Shown: piece after piece, positions 1-8,837 of the stretch
Position numbering within the stretch: the first letter of the stretch is position 1
How the letters are laid out: each line of letters begins with the position of its first letter
NCBI GenBank assembly: GCA_015206785.1
Contig: JADEZQ010000004.1
Span: 1 to 64,000 of the forward strand
Direction: 5' to 3'
Source of the DNA: Quinella sp. 2Q5
GTDB lineage: Bacteria > Bacillota > Negativicutes > Selenomonadales > Selenomonadaceae
DNA length: 64,000 bases
The notes under the pieces: generated by a model
The model's input: only the letters and a program-made list of their open reading frames with translations
Database searches by the model: none
Told to the model about the DNA's origin: nothing
Made by a program: the position numbers and the translations under genes

Positions 1-51
1 TACTATTTTCCATTCTTCGTCGGTTAATTCATGATAAGATTTGTCTGCCAT
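1..51 (-). CDS. IS5-family transposase, N-terminal fragment (runs off the window)
   Basis: The first 17 codons read MADKSYHELTDEEWKIV. The LTDEEW signature is typical of the N-terminus of IS5-family DDE transposases. An AAAGGAGA ribosome site lies just before the ATG at 49-51. The rest of the gene lies beyond the window, so it cannot be judged whether it is intact. Family assignment rests on this short stretch and on the neighbouring terminus. Confidence 0.7.
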   Translation of the reverse strand, partial: MADKSYHELTDEEWKIV

Positions 52-124
52 GAGAATCTCCTTTAAGGATTTTTGCAAACTTATCTTATCAGATTTTTCA
101 TGGCTTTATTTTTTCAACAGACCC
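1..124 (-). mobile_element. End of an IS5-like insertion sequence (partial)
   Basis: The element enters from the left edge and ends at about position 124. Its terminus reads GGGTCTGTTGAAAA on the minus strand, followed inward by the start of a transposase gene. The outer junction cuts a conjugation gene: VirB4-like coding sequence stops exactly where the terminus begins, next to a TA that could be the target duplication. Only one end is visible, so the terminal inverted repeat cannot be confirmed. Confidence 0.72.
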
Positions 125-613
125 TAGAACGACAGAAAATTCATCAGCTCTTGATATTCCAGCAATTTTACCCGCGTGACTTTGGAAAGTTCCGCGCAAA
201 GCTTTTCGACCTCTGCGCCGAAGTACGAGAGGAAAATTTTCTTTCTTAACCGTGTCGCCGCCGAGCGTGTTTTCTATGTGCGTATTGATTTTCGTTTCAA
301 ACGGGTTCCAAAACACCACGATAAAATCTCTGTCGCCCGTCAACGTGTGCTGCCGTTCGTTCCACATCGCCCACCCTCTGCGAAAGTTCGGCAAGTCCAA
401 TTTTCTCGTCAGATAATTTCGTTCGTAGGGTTCGTACTCAATCACGCTGAAACAACTGCCGCCTTTTTGTTGCATTACGTGCGGCAAAGTGATTCCGCCC
501 CACGATAACCATTCCTCGACTGCCAAATTTTTTACGTCATATTCTTTCAGTAACGACATATCAAGCCTCCGTAAAAAAGGCGAAGCACTTTCCTGCTCCG
601 CTTCAAATTTCAT
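125..613 (-). pseudogene. VirB4/TrbE-type conjugative ATPase, broken N-terminal fragment
   Basis: This is the remnant of the large ATPase that powers type IV secretion. In the first frame the start (ATG 611-613) gives a family-like N-terminus, with LAVEEWLSWGG and then GWAMWNERQ. After about residue 125 the family-like sequence continues in another frame, reading YFGAEVEKLCAELSKVT and then LLEYQELMNFLSF. That second stretch is characteristic of VirB4/TrbE. The switch lies in the A4T4 run at about 233-240 and fits one extra base. The IS terminus then cuts the gene at 124/125, so the last eight codons of the open frame (down to 98) are IS sequence. All the ATPase motifs would lie beyond the insertion. 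The ATG overlaps the stop of the upstream VirB3-like frame as ATGA, as expected for a trbD-trbE pair. Confidence 0.8.
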
Positions 614-747
614 GTGCAGTAATAATTTTTCTTGCTCTGATACACCTTCAACCAGTCAAAAAATTGGTCATCGCTTCGCGCCAGATAAATACATCCGAAG
701 TGAAACAACAGCGACATTGGCAAGATGTACAAGAAATGGAAATTCAC
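610..747 (-). pseudogene. VirB3/TrbD-like inner-membrane protein, C-terminal remnant
   Basis: This short frame has one hydrophobic segment (FLYILPMSLLFHFGCIYLA) followed by ARSDDQFFDWLKVYQ. That matches the VirB3/TrbD ending, in which a membrane hairpin is followed by a D-Q-F-F-x-x-Y motif. Its TGA overlaps the ATG of the VirB4 fragment. The frame is open only back to a TGA near 793; GTG at 745-747 is given as a nominal start, but no good ribosome site is visible and the first membrane segment is missing. I read it as decayed. The ORF track omits it because of its length. Confidence 0.6.
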
Positions 748-901
748 ACGCGATTGTTGCCGCCCGACGTCGCGGCAGTAGTGAAGTCACCCGCGCTTGA
801 AATTTGATTCAGATTCCGATTGCTACAGAAATTCTACGGAAACGGCGGCGTTACGTCACCAACATGGGAGAATTGACATGAGTGACAGTCGATAGCGACG
901 T

Positions 902-2197
902 TCACTGATGATGAGGCTCAGCGGTGATTTCTGTTCGTGCGATGGAAATTGTGGTGGCGAGCGGCGCGGGCAGTTGAGCGACGATTCTGTTCCTGACGAC
1001 GTCCGCTTCGGTCGCGTCGGTCAACGGTAGCAGAATCAAAACTTGCACGCCGTTCAACGTTACGCAATCGCTTCGCCGCAATACGCGGCTGATGATGCTG
1101 AGGAAATTTGTCGGCTCGGCGTCGGGTGGCAGAGTGAGTTGCATGAGCGTCGTCGGCGTATCGGTGTCGGTCGCTATCCTTGCCAACAGTCGGTAAACGG
1201 CGCGGAACGTTTCAAAGTCGACGGTGTACGCGCCGCGCTCACCAACACGTTCGCTTAGCATCGTTGTCAATTGGTTCATGTCGGTCGCGGAAGAATCGAC
1301 GACGGGTGCCGGTGTGCCGTAGAGTTCCAGCGCGTGCTTACCGTGAGACTTCACCGCGTAAAGAGCAGCGTCCGCTTTCGTGAATATGGCATCAAAGTCG
1401 TCACCATCGTGAAAGCTAGACGGCGACACGAACACTGCACCGACGCTCACCCCCAAGGATATCCGCGCACTATCGCACGTGAGTTCCTCGGCGGCATGTT
1501 TGAGATTCTCGTTGAGTGAATGCGTGATGTGCCGCAGAAAAGTTCCGTCGGTGACGCCGCGCAAGTACGCTATGAATTCGTCGCCGCCAATTCTCCCAAC
1601 CAAATCCTCAGCGTCGAGTGTCGTGCGCAAGAGCGTAGCGAACCTAATCAAAAGTCGGTCGCCGGTCGCGTGCCCATAGAGATCGTTGACCAGTTTGAAA
1701 TTGTCCAAATCAATTATCAGCAATGCCCCTGCCGACGTTGCGACTGCCGCGCCGATTTCCCGCCGCGCAGCAGATTTGTTCAGCAGGTGCGTGAGCGGAT
1801 CTGTCGTCGCTTGGATTTCCAGCTCGTGGATTTTGACGAGATTGTCCAGCACGTTCCCGACGCGTCGCAACAAGACGTCGGGCTTAAACGGCTTGCGAAT
1901 GTAATCTGTCGCCCCAACCTCAAAACCTTTGCTCTCCGCCTCTTCGCTGTCGTCAGCAGTCATGAACATTATCGGCACCGGCTCGCCGCGCTCATCTTGC
2001 AGCCGTCGTTGAAGTTCGTAGCCGTCCATCTCCGGCATCAACAAATCCGACAGCACGAGCGTTGGTTGTTCGCGGCGAAAGATTTCAATCGCCTGTGCGC
2101 CCGTCGTCGCCGTCAGCACTTCATATTGCGCGGCGAGGATGTGACGCGTCACCATCAACATCATCTCGTCATCGTCCACTATCAAAATCTTGTTCAT
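902..2197 (-). CDS. Response regulator with REC and GGDEF domains (probable diguanylate cyclase)
   Basis: This 431-aa cytosolic protein starts at the ATG at 2195-2197, which overlaps the stop of the upstream kinase as ATGA. Residues 1-120 are a receiver domain with the acidic pocket VDDD, phospho-acceptor D51 (SDLLMPEMDG) and K102 (RKPF). Residues 130-290 are a GGDEF domain with intact GGDEF at 204-208, so c-di-GMP synthesis is expected. The usual RxxD inhibitory site is replaced by DAED. The last 130 residues (RVLRRSDCVTLNGVQVLILL) resemble a second, degenerate GGDEF fold. The overlap with the hybrid kinase makes that kinase the likely phosphodonor. Confidence 0.88.
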   Translation of the reverse strand: MNKILIVDDDEMMLMVTRHILAAQYEVLTATTGAQAIEIFRREQPTLVLSDLLMPEMDGYELQRRLQDERGEPVPIMFMTADDSEEAESKGFEVGATDYIRKPFKPDVLLRRVGNVLDNLVKIHELEIQATTDPLTHLLNKSAARREIGAAVATSAGALLIIDLDNFKLVNDLYGHATGDRLLIRFATLLRTTLDAEDLVGRIGGDEFIAYLRGVTDGTFLRHITHSLNENLKHAAEELTCDSARISLGVSVGAVFVSPSSFHDGDDFDAIFTKADAALYAVKSHGKHALELYGTPAPVVDSSATDMNQLTTMLSERVGERGAYTVDFETFRAVYRLLARIATDTDTPTTLMQLTLPPDAEPTNFLSIISRVLRRSDCVTLNGVQVLILLPLTDATEADVVRNRIVAQLPAPLATTISIARTEITAEPHHQ

Positions 2198-5100
2198 GCA
2201 TTCGCCTCCAGCCATTGCTTGATCTGTTCACAAACGGTTTGATACTTCGCCATCAGCTTGGCGTGTTGAGCTTCTACTGTGCGCTTGTCGTTCATCTTCG
2301 CGGCCGCTTCCAATGCCTTGGCACTTTCCCCCAATCCCAGCGCACCAACCGTCATGGACGTCGACTTGAGAGCGTGTACCAGTATTCGGTATGTCTGCAG
2401 GTCGCCGCTGTCAAACGCCGCTTGAATCTTCGCCACGCGCTTCTCATCGATGAACGTCATAAACATCTGCGCAAGGAAGTCTTTGCTGCCCATGCAGTAA
2501 TTCAGCGCGGTTTCCAGATCCAGCTCCGAAAATTTATTGACGGGTTCGGGCTCCGGCATAGGTTCTTCCGCAGAAACGAACGACACGATATCCGCCGGCA
2601 GATGTCGTTCCAAAATCGATTCCAGTTCGCCCACGTCGATTGGCTTGCTCAGGTAGTCGTCGAAGCCTTCGCCAAGATAATTCTCGCGCACTCCGGCAAT
2701 CGCGCTCGCCGTCAACATCACCACCGAGGTCTTGTCGCCGATGAGATTTTCGCGCCGCATTGCCTTGAGCGTTTCGACGCCGCTTAGCTCCGGCATCATG
2801 TTGTCCATGAAGATGATATGGTAGAAATTTTTCTTGACCAGCTCAATGCCCTGCTTGCCGCTGTCGGCAATGTCGGGGACGATTTGATTGCGCTTGAGCA
2901 GACCGCTGATGACCTTCAAGTTCATGTCGTTGTCGTCCACCGCCAAGACCCGTGCGCCGTGAGCCGTCAAGAATTTCTGCGCGGTTCTCGTGTCGTCAGA
3001 TTTCAGATGCTGTCCATCATATGCGCCAATCGGGCTTTTGTCGATGATCTTCTGCACCAGTCGGAAAGAAAATTCCGAGCCCGCGCCGTACTCGCTGACG
3101 ACTTCAAGCTTGCTGCCCATCATAGTCAACAGCTTCTGCACAATGGCTATGCCGAGACCCGTGCCTTCGATATTGCGATTGCGCTCTTCGTCGAGCCGTT
3201 GGAACGATTGAAAGAGCTTGCTCATGTCTTCGCGGCGGATGCCGATGCCCGTATCAACAACTGCCACGCGCAGTTCCAAAGTGTCGGCGTCAAGAGATGT
3301 GCCGCTCATACGAAGAGTGACGGAACCTTCGTGCGTGTACTTAACCGCGTTGGTCAGAATGTTGGTGATGATCTGCCGCAACCGCACGTCGTCGCCGTAC
3401 AGACTTTTTGGCAACGCGGGGTCAATCTCCGTCCTGAACTCAAGCCCCTTCTTGCGTGCCTTTTCGGAAGTCATATTAACCATGTCGTCCAGCAATGCGC
3501 CTGTCTCATACCGCACGGGAACGATTTCCATCTTGCCGTCCTCAATCTTGCTGAAGTCCAGAATCGAATTGATGAGCGTGAGGAGCGTCTTGCCCGCGCT
3601 CTGAATGTTGGCGGCGTAGTCCAAAATCTCCTTCGACTTGCTTTCGCGCAGAATCATTTCGTTCATGCCGAGCACCGCGTTTATCGGCGTGCGAATCTCG
3701 TGGCTCATCTGCGCGAGGAACTGTGACTTCGCGCGGCTTGCCGCAAGTGCCGTATCGGACGCGTCCTTAAGTTGGCGGTTAACCGATTCTTGCCAGCGCA
3801 GCAGTCGGTCAATCAGCTCATTGACGATTAGAATGCAAATGCTCGGCAACGCAAGGAACAGCATCCACAGCAGAATAATGTTGCCGTAGATATTCCACCA
3901 GCGATTGGCGACGACGACGGTGAATTGTGAAGTCGTGTTCTTCTTGGCAAGGCAGGCAACAAAATTATAGTTGTAGTCCCGCAGCGTGTCGACACCGTCA
4001 TCGGAATAAACCGCGGCGTATTCGGTGTCGGCGATATTGGTCATGCGTTCGTTGTATAGCTGATAGTCGCTATTCGGGTGATTAATGATCACGCCGTTGC
4101 GGTCGACGAGGAACGCATAGCTGTCGTTGGTATAGCTTGCACCGAGCACCTGCGTTAGGCTGTTTATGTAGAAGTCGATTGCGAAAATCCCAATGAACTC
4201 ATTCTTATCGCTGAAGACCAGTTGCGCCATCGTCACGCAATAAAGCCCCGTCTGCGCGTCATAATACGGCGCAGAGACACTGAACCCGCTAACCGAATGT
4301 TCGGTTTCAATATACCACGGTCGCTCGTCAACCTTCCAATTCGGGTCGGGCGATTCCCAGCCGTTGTTCATGATTACCTGATGTTCCTTGTAAGGGTTCG
4401 CCAGATAGCACACGGAAATTTCGGGATAGTGCTTGGCAATGTCGTCGAGGAACTTGACCGCGGCTCCGTAGTCGTTCATAAGCTCCGGATGCTCCCGCAC
4501 CAGGTTGGCAAACATGCTCAACACCGCACGCTGCTTCTCCACCCAGGAGGAAAGCTGATGTTCGTACGCGTCGACTTCGCGGTTCATCTTCGTGTCGCCC
4601 CAGCTAATCGTCGTCGACAACGCCACGCTGAACGCAATCATCATCGCCACAATCAAAACGCCGAGTATGCCGATTCGAGCGTAACGGCTGATCTTGGCCA
4701 GCTCCTCGTCACGGAAATTTTTTTCTTTGGTCGAGGATTTCTTTTTGTCTTGCGAAACCATCGTCGAGAACGAGAACAGATTGTCCAGCATGCCCGATAG
4801 CTTCAGCGCAGATTCGCGAACCTCGGCGGCTTTCTCGGCGGGGTCAGCGTCAGACTTTAGCACATCCACCGCGGCGGCACTCAAGATTTTGCTCACGGGG
4901 TCGCGCAGTTCATGGCTCATCCGCGACAAAAATTCTTCCTTGACGTGCAACGCCGTCTGCGCCTGCAATCGATTCTTCAGCGCGTTCAAGTAGAAGAAGA
5001 TTATCGCCAGCAACATTATCAGGCTCAACACCGTCGTCAGGAAAATCTGTCGGTAGCTGTCTTCGTAGAAGGTATCGTTGTCCACGCTGAGAATTATGTA

Positions 5101-5916
5101 CCAGCCGTTGGTCGTCGCCGTAGTGAAGACGGTTTGTTCGTGCCCGTCGATTTGCGCGGCAAAACTTTCGTGGCGGTTGCTCCGAACGACGCGTTCGAGA
5201 ATCCCTTCGTATTCGGGCAGCTTGTCCGAAACGCGCTTGCCCACAAGGCTCATGTCGTTATAGCCGATAATCATCCCCGTTTGCGTGACGATCAATGCCT
5301 TGCGGTCGCCGCTCGTGCTCATCTTGCGAATGAACTGCTGAACGTCCCCAAAGGTGAAGTCCATCGCAACCACCGTGCTGCCGTCGTCTAACACCTGCGA
5401 TATCGTGAAGCACATGTTCTCGGTCATCGCGTCGATATACGGTTCGGTTATGTAAATTTGACCGGGATTCTCCTGCGCACCCTTGAACCAAATCCGTTCC
5501 GACGCGTGATACTCCGGCGGCATGTCGAAATCGGGAATGATAGCCCAATCCTTGCCTGCGATATACGTGTTGAAGCAGACCCCATTGGTGATGCTCTTCT
5601 GCTCGCGTTTTCGTGCATGAATAAATTTTTCCAGCTCGGCGCGCGGCGTCCCGACCTTTAGCAACTGTTCCGCCTCCATCGCCAATCGCAACGTCGCGCC
5701 CTTCGCCTGCAAGATTGTCCCTTGAAAGTCGCTGCGGATCACTTCCAGTTGCGTCCGCCCAATCTCCTCGGTTTGGTTCATCGTCATCTTGAATATCAGC
5801 CGCACGTTCATGACGATCACCGCGAGGAAAATCACGGTTATGGCTGCTATTATCACGAAGTCAATCCGTCTGCCGCGCCTTAAGATTTGCCATTCCGGCA
5901 AAAGTTTCTTGTACAT
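2194..5916 (-). CDS. Hybrid sensor histidine kinase with two extracellular sensor modules, REC and HPt
   Basis: This 1,240-aa protein has the following order. TM1 (about 17-40) is followed by a dCache-like outer domain to about 300, then TM2. A HisKA-like helix pair with SHELRDP (about 345-400) comes next, with no ATPase domain after it. TM3 (about 425-450), a second outer sensor domain and TM4 (about 695-720) follow. Then come a complete HisKA (SHEIRTP), an HATPase with GTGLG, a receiver (VDDND; MDNMMPELSG) and a C-terminal HPt (VHALKST). The start is the ATG at 5914-5916, with GGAG eight bases upstream; the longer frame lacks a ribosome site. It overlaps the REC-GGDEF gene by four bases. 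The tandem sensors look like an in-frame fusion of two kinases in which the first lost its catalytic domain. Confidence 0.9.
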   Translation of the reverse strand: MYKKLLPEWQILRRGRRIDFVIIAAITVIFLAVIVMNVRLIFKMTMNQTEEIGRTQLEVIRSDFQGTILQAKGATLRLAMEAEQLLKVGTPRAELEKFIHARKREQKSITNGVCFNTYIAGKDWAIIPDFDMPPEYHASERIWFKGAQENPGQIYITEPYIDAMTENMCFTISQVLDDGSTVVAMDFTFGDVQQFIRKMSTSGDRKALIVTQTGMIIGYNDMSLVGKRVSDKLPEYEGILERVVRSNRHESFAAQIDGHEQTVFTTATTNGWYIILSVDNDTFYEDSYRQIFLTTVLSLIMLLAIIFFYLNALKNRLQAQTALHVKEEFLSRMSHELRDPVSKILSAAAVDVLKSDADPAEKAAEVRESALKLSGMLDNLFSFSTMVSQDKKKSSTKEKNFRDEELAKISRYARIGILGVLIVAMMIAFSVALSTTISWGDTKMNREVDAYEHQLSSWVEKQRAVLSMFANLVREHPELMNDYGAAVKFLDDIAKHYPEISVCYLANPYKEHQVIMNNGWESPDPNWKVDERPWYIETEHSVSGFSVSAPYYDAQTGLYCVTMAQLVFSDKNEFIGIFAIDFYINSLTQVLGASYTNDSYAFLVDRNGVIINHPNSDYQLYNERMTNIADTEYAAVYSDDGVDTLRDYNYNFVACLAKKNTTSQFTVVVANRWWNIYGNIILLWMLFLALPSICILIVNELIDRLLRWQESVNRQLKDASDTALAASRAKSQFLAQMSHEIRTPINAVLGMNEMILRESKSKEILDYAANIQSAGKTLLTLINSILDFSKIEDGKMEIVPVRYETGALLDDMVNMTSEKARKKGLEFRTEIDPALPKSLYGDDVRLRQIITNILTNAVKYTHEGSVTLRMSGTSLDADTLELRVAVVDTGIGIRREDMSKLFQSFQRLDEERNRNIEGTGLGIAIVQKLLTMMGSKLEVVSEYGAGSEFSFRLVQKIIDKSPIGAYDGQHLKSDDTRTAQKFLTAHGARVLAVDDNDMNLKVISGLLKRNQIVPDIADSGKQGIELVKKNFYHIIFMDNMMPELSGVETLKAMRRENLIGDKTSVVMLTASAIAGVRENYLGEGFDDYLSKPIDVGELESILERHLPADIVSFVSAEEPMPEPEPVNKFSELDLETALNYCMGSKDFLAQMFMTFIDEKRVAKIQAAFDSGDLQTYRILVHALKSTSMTVGALGLGESAKALEAAAKMNDKRTVEAQHAKLMAKYQTVCEQIKQWLEANA

Positions 5917-6136
5917 ACCATCAGCTCCATTCCTTTGGCGTGTAGAGAAATTCGCTGTCTGTATCCGCATACGCCAATCGAATCGTTCACGAGCAACACG
6001 CTCAGCAAAATCGTCGGCACAATGATACTCCTCTCAAATGCGGAAATTTTTTAGCGAAACAAATATACATTCTTTGGGGCTTGTGGTAAACTGCAGGAAG
6101 AAACTTTATTTCCACATCACACAAAGGAGGCATGTC

Positions 6137-6958
6137 ATGGAAGTCAATTTGAAAGAAATGTGCCGCACCGTCCGCGAAGACATCTTGACGATGATTCACG
6201 CGGCGGGCAGTGGTCACCCCGGCGGCTCGCTCTCGTCGGTGGAAATTATGGTCGCGTTGTACTTCGGCGATGTGATGAAGGTCGACGCGAAGAATCCCGA
6301 TTGGAACGACCGCGACCGCTTCATTCTGTCGAAGGGGCACGTCGCTCCCGTACTCTACAGCGTCCTGGCGCGCAAAGGTTTCTTCCCCGTCGAAGAACTC
6401 GGCACGTTGCGCAAGTTCGGCAGCATCTTGCAAGGTCATCCGCACAAAGCTCACACGCCCGGCTTGGAATGCTCGGCGGGTTCGCTCGGTCAGGGTTTGA
6501 GCGTCGCTAACGGAATCGCGCTCGCCTTCAAGAAGCTCGGCACCGGTCAGCGCGTCTATTGCCTCATGGGTGACGGCGAACTGCAAGAGGGGCAGATTTG
6601 GGAAGCCGCAATGTTCGCGCCGCAACAGAAACTCGACAACGTCTGCGCTATCGTCGACTACAATCACGTTCAGCTTGACGGCACCGTCGAAGAGATCAAG
6701 AGCCTCGACAATCTGCCCGCGCGCTGGAATGATTTCGGTTGGAATGTCATCGAAGTCGACGGTCACGACGTCAACGCGCTCGTCCACGCCTTCAAGCTCG
6801 CCGCGCTCACCAAAGACCGCCCGTCAGTTTTGATCGCTCACACCGTCAAAGGCAAAGGCGTCTCGTTCATGGAAGGCGATTGCAATTGGCACGGAAACTG
6901 CCCGAACGCGGAGCAGCTGGCTCAAGCTTTGGCAGAGGTTAGGGGGGCGACATCATGA
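6137..6958 (+). CDS. Transketolase, N-terminal subunit (first pair)
   Basis: This 273-aa protein is the thiamine-diphosphate-binding half of a split transketolase. It shows GHPGG near the N-terminus, LSKGH and the TPP/Mg motif GDGELQEG, followed by N in DYNHVQLDG. The start is the ATG at 6137, seven bases after AAAGGAGG; upstream in-frame codons lack family similarity. It overlaps the C-terminal subunit by four bases, so the two halves are made together. As a pair they transfer two-carbon ketol units between sugar phosphates. The actual substrate is not readable from sequence and could be a non-standard sugar, because a second pair and a full-length enzyme lie nearby. Confidence 0.9.
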   Translation: MEVNLKEMCRTVREDILTMIHAAGSGHPGGSLSSVEIMVALYFGDVMKVDAKNPDWNDRDRFILSKGHVAPVLYSVLARKGFFPVEELGTLRKFGSILQGHPHKAHTPGLECSAGSLGQGLSVANGIALAFKKLGTGQRVYCLMGDGELQEGQIWEAAMFAPQQKLDNVCAIVDYNHVQLDGTVEEIKSLDNLPARWNDFGWNVIEVDGHDVNALVHAFKLAALTKDRPSVLIAHTVKGKGVSFMEGDCNWHGNCPNAEQLAQALAEVRGATS

Positions 6959-7896
6959 GCGTGAAAAAAATTCCGATGCGCGACGGCTACGGCAAGGCTC
7001 TGCTAGAACTGATCGCCGCCAATCCGAAGGTCATTGCACTCGACGCCGACGTCGCCAAATCCACGCGCAGCGGCTGGGTCAAAGACAAATTCCCCGACAA
7101 CTTCATTGACATGGGCATCGCCGAACAGGATCTGGCTGGCACCGCGGCAGGTCTCGCGCTCGGCGGAATGTTGCCGTTCACGTCCACTTACGCCGTCTTT
7201 ATGGCAGGACGCGCCTGGGACGAAATTCGCACGACCATCTGCTACAACAATCTCAACGTCAAAATCGCCGGAGCGCACGCGGGAATCTCTGTCGGTCCCG
7301 ACGGCGCAACTCATCAGGCGTTGGAGGACGTGGCTATCATGCGCGTTCTGCCCAATATGACGGTCGTTTGCCCCTGTGACGCCGAAGAAACTCGCAAGGC
7401 AACGCTCGCCTTCGCGAAGATTGACGGACCCTGCTACGTTCGCTTCGGGCGTGAAGCTGTGCCGGTTGTCACCGACGAGACGACGCCGTTTGAACTGGGC
7501 AAAGCTCGCCTCTGCCGCGAAGGTTCCGACGTCGCGATTATCGCTTGCGGCGCAATGGTTTATGAATCGCTCGAAGCCGCCAAAGTTCTCGCCGACGAAA
7601 ACATTTCCGCTGAAGTCATCGACCTGCACACCGTCAAGCCGATTGACGTCGACGCTGTCGTCGCCGCCGCGAAGAAATGTGGTTGCGTCGTCACCGCGGA
7701 AGAACATCAGATTTTCGGCGGCATGGGCTCTGCCGTCGCTGAATGCCTCGCAAAAAATTTCCCCGCCCCGCAAGAGTTCATCGCCATCCAAGACACCTTC
7801 GGCGAATCGGGTCAGCCTCAAGAGCTCATGGACGCTTACGGTTTGAATCAATCGTCAATCGTCGCCGCCGCAAAAAAAGTCATCGCACGCAAATAG
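6955..7896 (+). CDS. Transketolase, C-terminal subunit (first pair)
   Basis: This 313-aa protein corresponds to the pyrimidine-binding and C-terminal domains of transketolase. The catalytic glutamate sits in MGIAEQDLAGTAAGLA, and the C-terminal domain reads VTAEEHQIFGGMGSAVAE. The ATG overlaps the TGA of the N-terminal subunit. An intrinsic terminator begins at its stop codon, so this pair forms its own transcription unit apart from the second pair. Confidence 0.9.
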   Translation: MSVKKIPMRDGYGKALLELIAANPKVIALDADVAKSTRSGWVKDKFPDNFIDMGIAEQDLAGTAAGLALGGMLPFTSTYAVFMAGRAWDEIRTTICYNNLNVKIAGAHAGISVGPDGATHQALEDVAIMRVLPNMTVVCPCDAEETRKATLAFAKIDGPCYVRFGREAVPVVTDETTPFELGKARLCREGSDVAIIACGAMVYESLEAAKVLADENISAEVIDLHTVKPIDVDAVVAAAKKCGCVVTAEEHQIFGGMGSAVAECLAKNFPAPQEFIAIQDTFGESGQPQELMDAYGLNQSSIVAAAKKVIARK

Positions 7897-7942
7897 GACT
7901 CGGCTGAAGTCATCGGCTTCGGTCGGCGTCCTGTTTTCTTTT
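7895..7942 (+). terminator. Intrinsic terminator after the first transketolase pair
   Basis: A long hairpin starts at the stop codon: AGGAC and CGGCTGAAG pair with CTTCGGTCG and GTCCT, allowing wobble pairs and a small bulge. The T-rich run GTTTTCTTTT follows at once. Confidence 0.7.
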
Positions 7943-7967
7943 GCGACAAACAACAGCGCGGCGCGCT

Positions 7968-7996
7968 TTGACATAAATCCGGTTAACCGTATTTGA
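7968..7996 (+). promoter_or_regulatory. Candidate promoter and palindromic operator for the second operon
   Basis: A TTGACA (7968-7973) is followed after 16 bases by the weak -10 TATTTG. A perfect 10-bp palindrome, CGGTTAACCG (7980-7989), sits between the two boxes, a usual place for a repressor site. The -10 is poor, so activation or misassignment is possible. Confidence 0.4.
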
Positions 7997-8014
7997 GGCA
8001 AAGGAGGTAATTTT

Positions 8015-8836
8015 ATGGAGACAGCGGCTTTGCAGAAAGTTGCTCGTCGCGTGCGTTTCGAGGCGGTGCGCATGATCTACGAGGGCAAGGAAGGTCACCC
8101 GGGTCCCGCGCTCAGCTGCGCAGACATCGTCGCGACGCTGTATTTCGACGTGATGAACATTCGCCCCGATCAACCCGATTGGGAAGATCGCGACCGCTTC
8201 ATTCTGTCGAAGGGGCACGGTTGCCCGATTTGGTACGCCACGCTCAACGAACGCGGCTACAACAACCCGAAGGTTGAACACTTCCATCTGCGCGAACTCG
8301 GCTCAATCTTCCAAGGTCACCCGTCAATGCACAGCGGCGTTCCTGGCATCGACATGACGACCGGTTCGCTCGGCAACGGCATCGCTATCGGCGCGGGCAT
8401 GGCTTACGCTGCCAAAGCTCATCACAAGGACTACTACACCTACGTTATCTGCGGCGACGGAGAAATGCAAGAGGGCGTCACGTGGGAAGGCGTCAACATG
8501 GCGAAAGGTCGCGGGCTCGACAATCTCGTTGTCTTCGTCGACAACAACGGCTTCCAGAGTTACAAGACCATCGAATTCACCATCGGGCAAAACAACATGG
8601 CGGATCGCTTCCGCGCTTTCGGCTGGCATACGCAGGAGATCAACGGTCACGACGTCGAGCAGATTAAGGCAGCCGTCACCATCGCCAAAGCAACGTCCGG
8701 CTCACCGCACGCAATCATCTGCCGCACCGTCAAAGGCAAAGGCTTGAGCTACATGGAGAACAACAACAAGTGGCACAAAGGCGTTCCGACCGAGGAGCAG
8801 TGGGAAATCACCAAGCGCGAACTGGGGGGCGAGTGA
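8015..8836 (+). CDS. Transketolase, N-terminal subunit (second pair)
   Basis: This 273-aa paralogue of the first N-terminal subunit carries GHPGPALS, LSKGHG and the TPP motif GDGEMQEG. It differs from the first pair through most of its length, so the two are old paralogues rather than a recent duplication. An AAAGGAGG site precedes the ATG. It is the first gene of an operon that goes on to a 6PGDH-like oxidoreductase and a TRAP transporter, which suggests a catabolic job on an imported sugar acid or branched sugar rather than housekeeping pentose-phosphate metabolism. Confidence 0.9.
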   Translation: METAALQKVARRVRFEAVRMIYEGKEGHPGPALSCADIVATLYFDVMNIRPDQPDWEDRDRFILSKGHGCPIWYATLNERGYNNPKVEHFHLRELGSIFQGHPSMHSGVPGIDMTTGSLGNGIAIGAGMAYAAKAHHKDYYTYVICGDGEMQEGVTWEGVNMAKGRGLDNLVVFVDNNGFQSYKTIEFTIGQNNMADRFRAFGWHTQEINGHDVEQIKAAVTIAKATSGSPHAIICRTVKGKGLSYMENNNKWHKGVPTEEQWEITKRELGGE

Positions 8837-8837
8837 T

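Noticed and set aside
748..901. A further gene ahead of the VirB3 remnant
   Set aside because: All minus-strand frames are broken by stops within about 30 codons and no ribosome site is seen.
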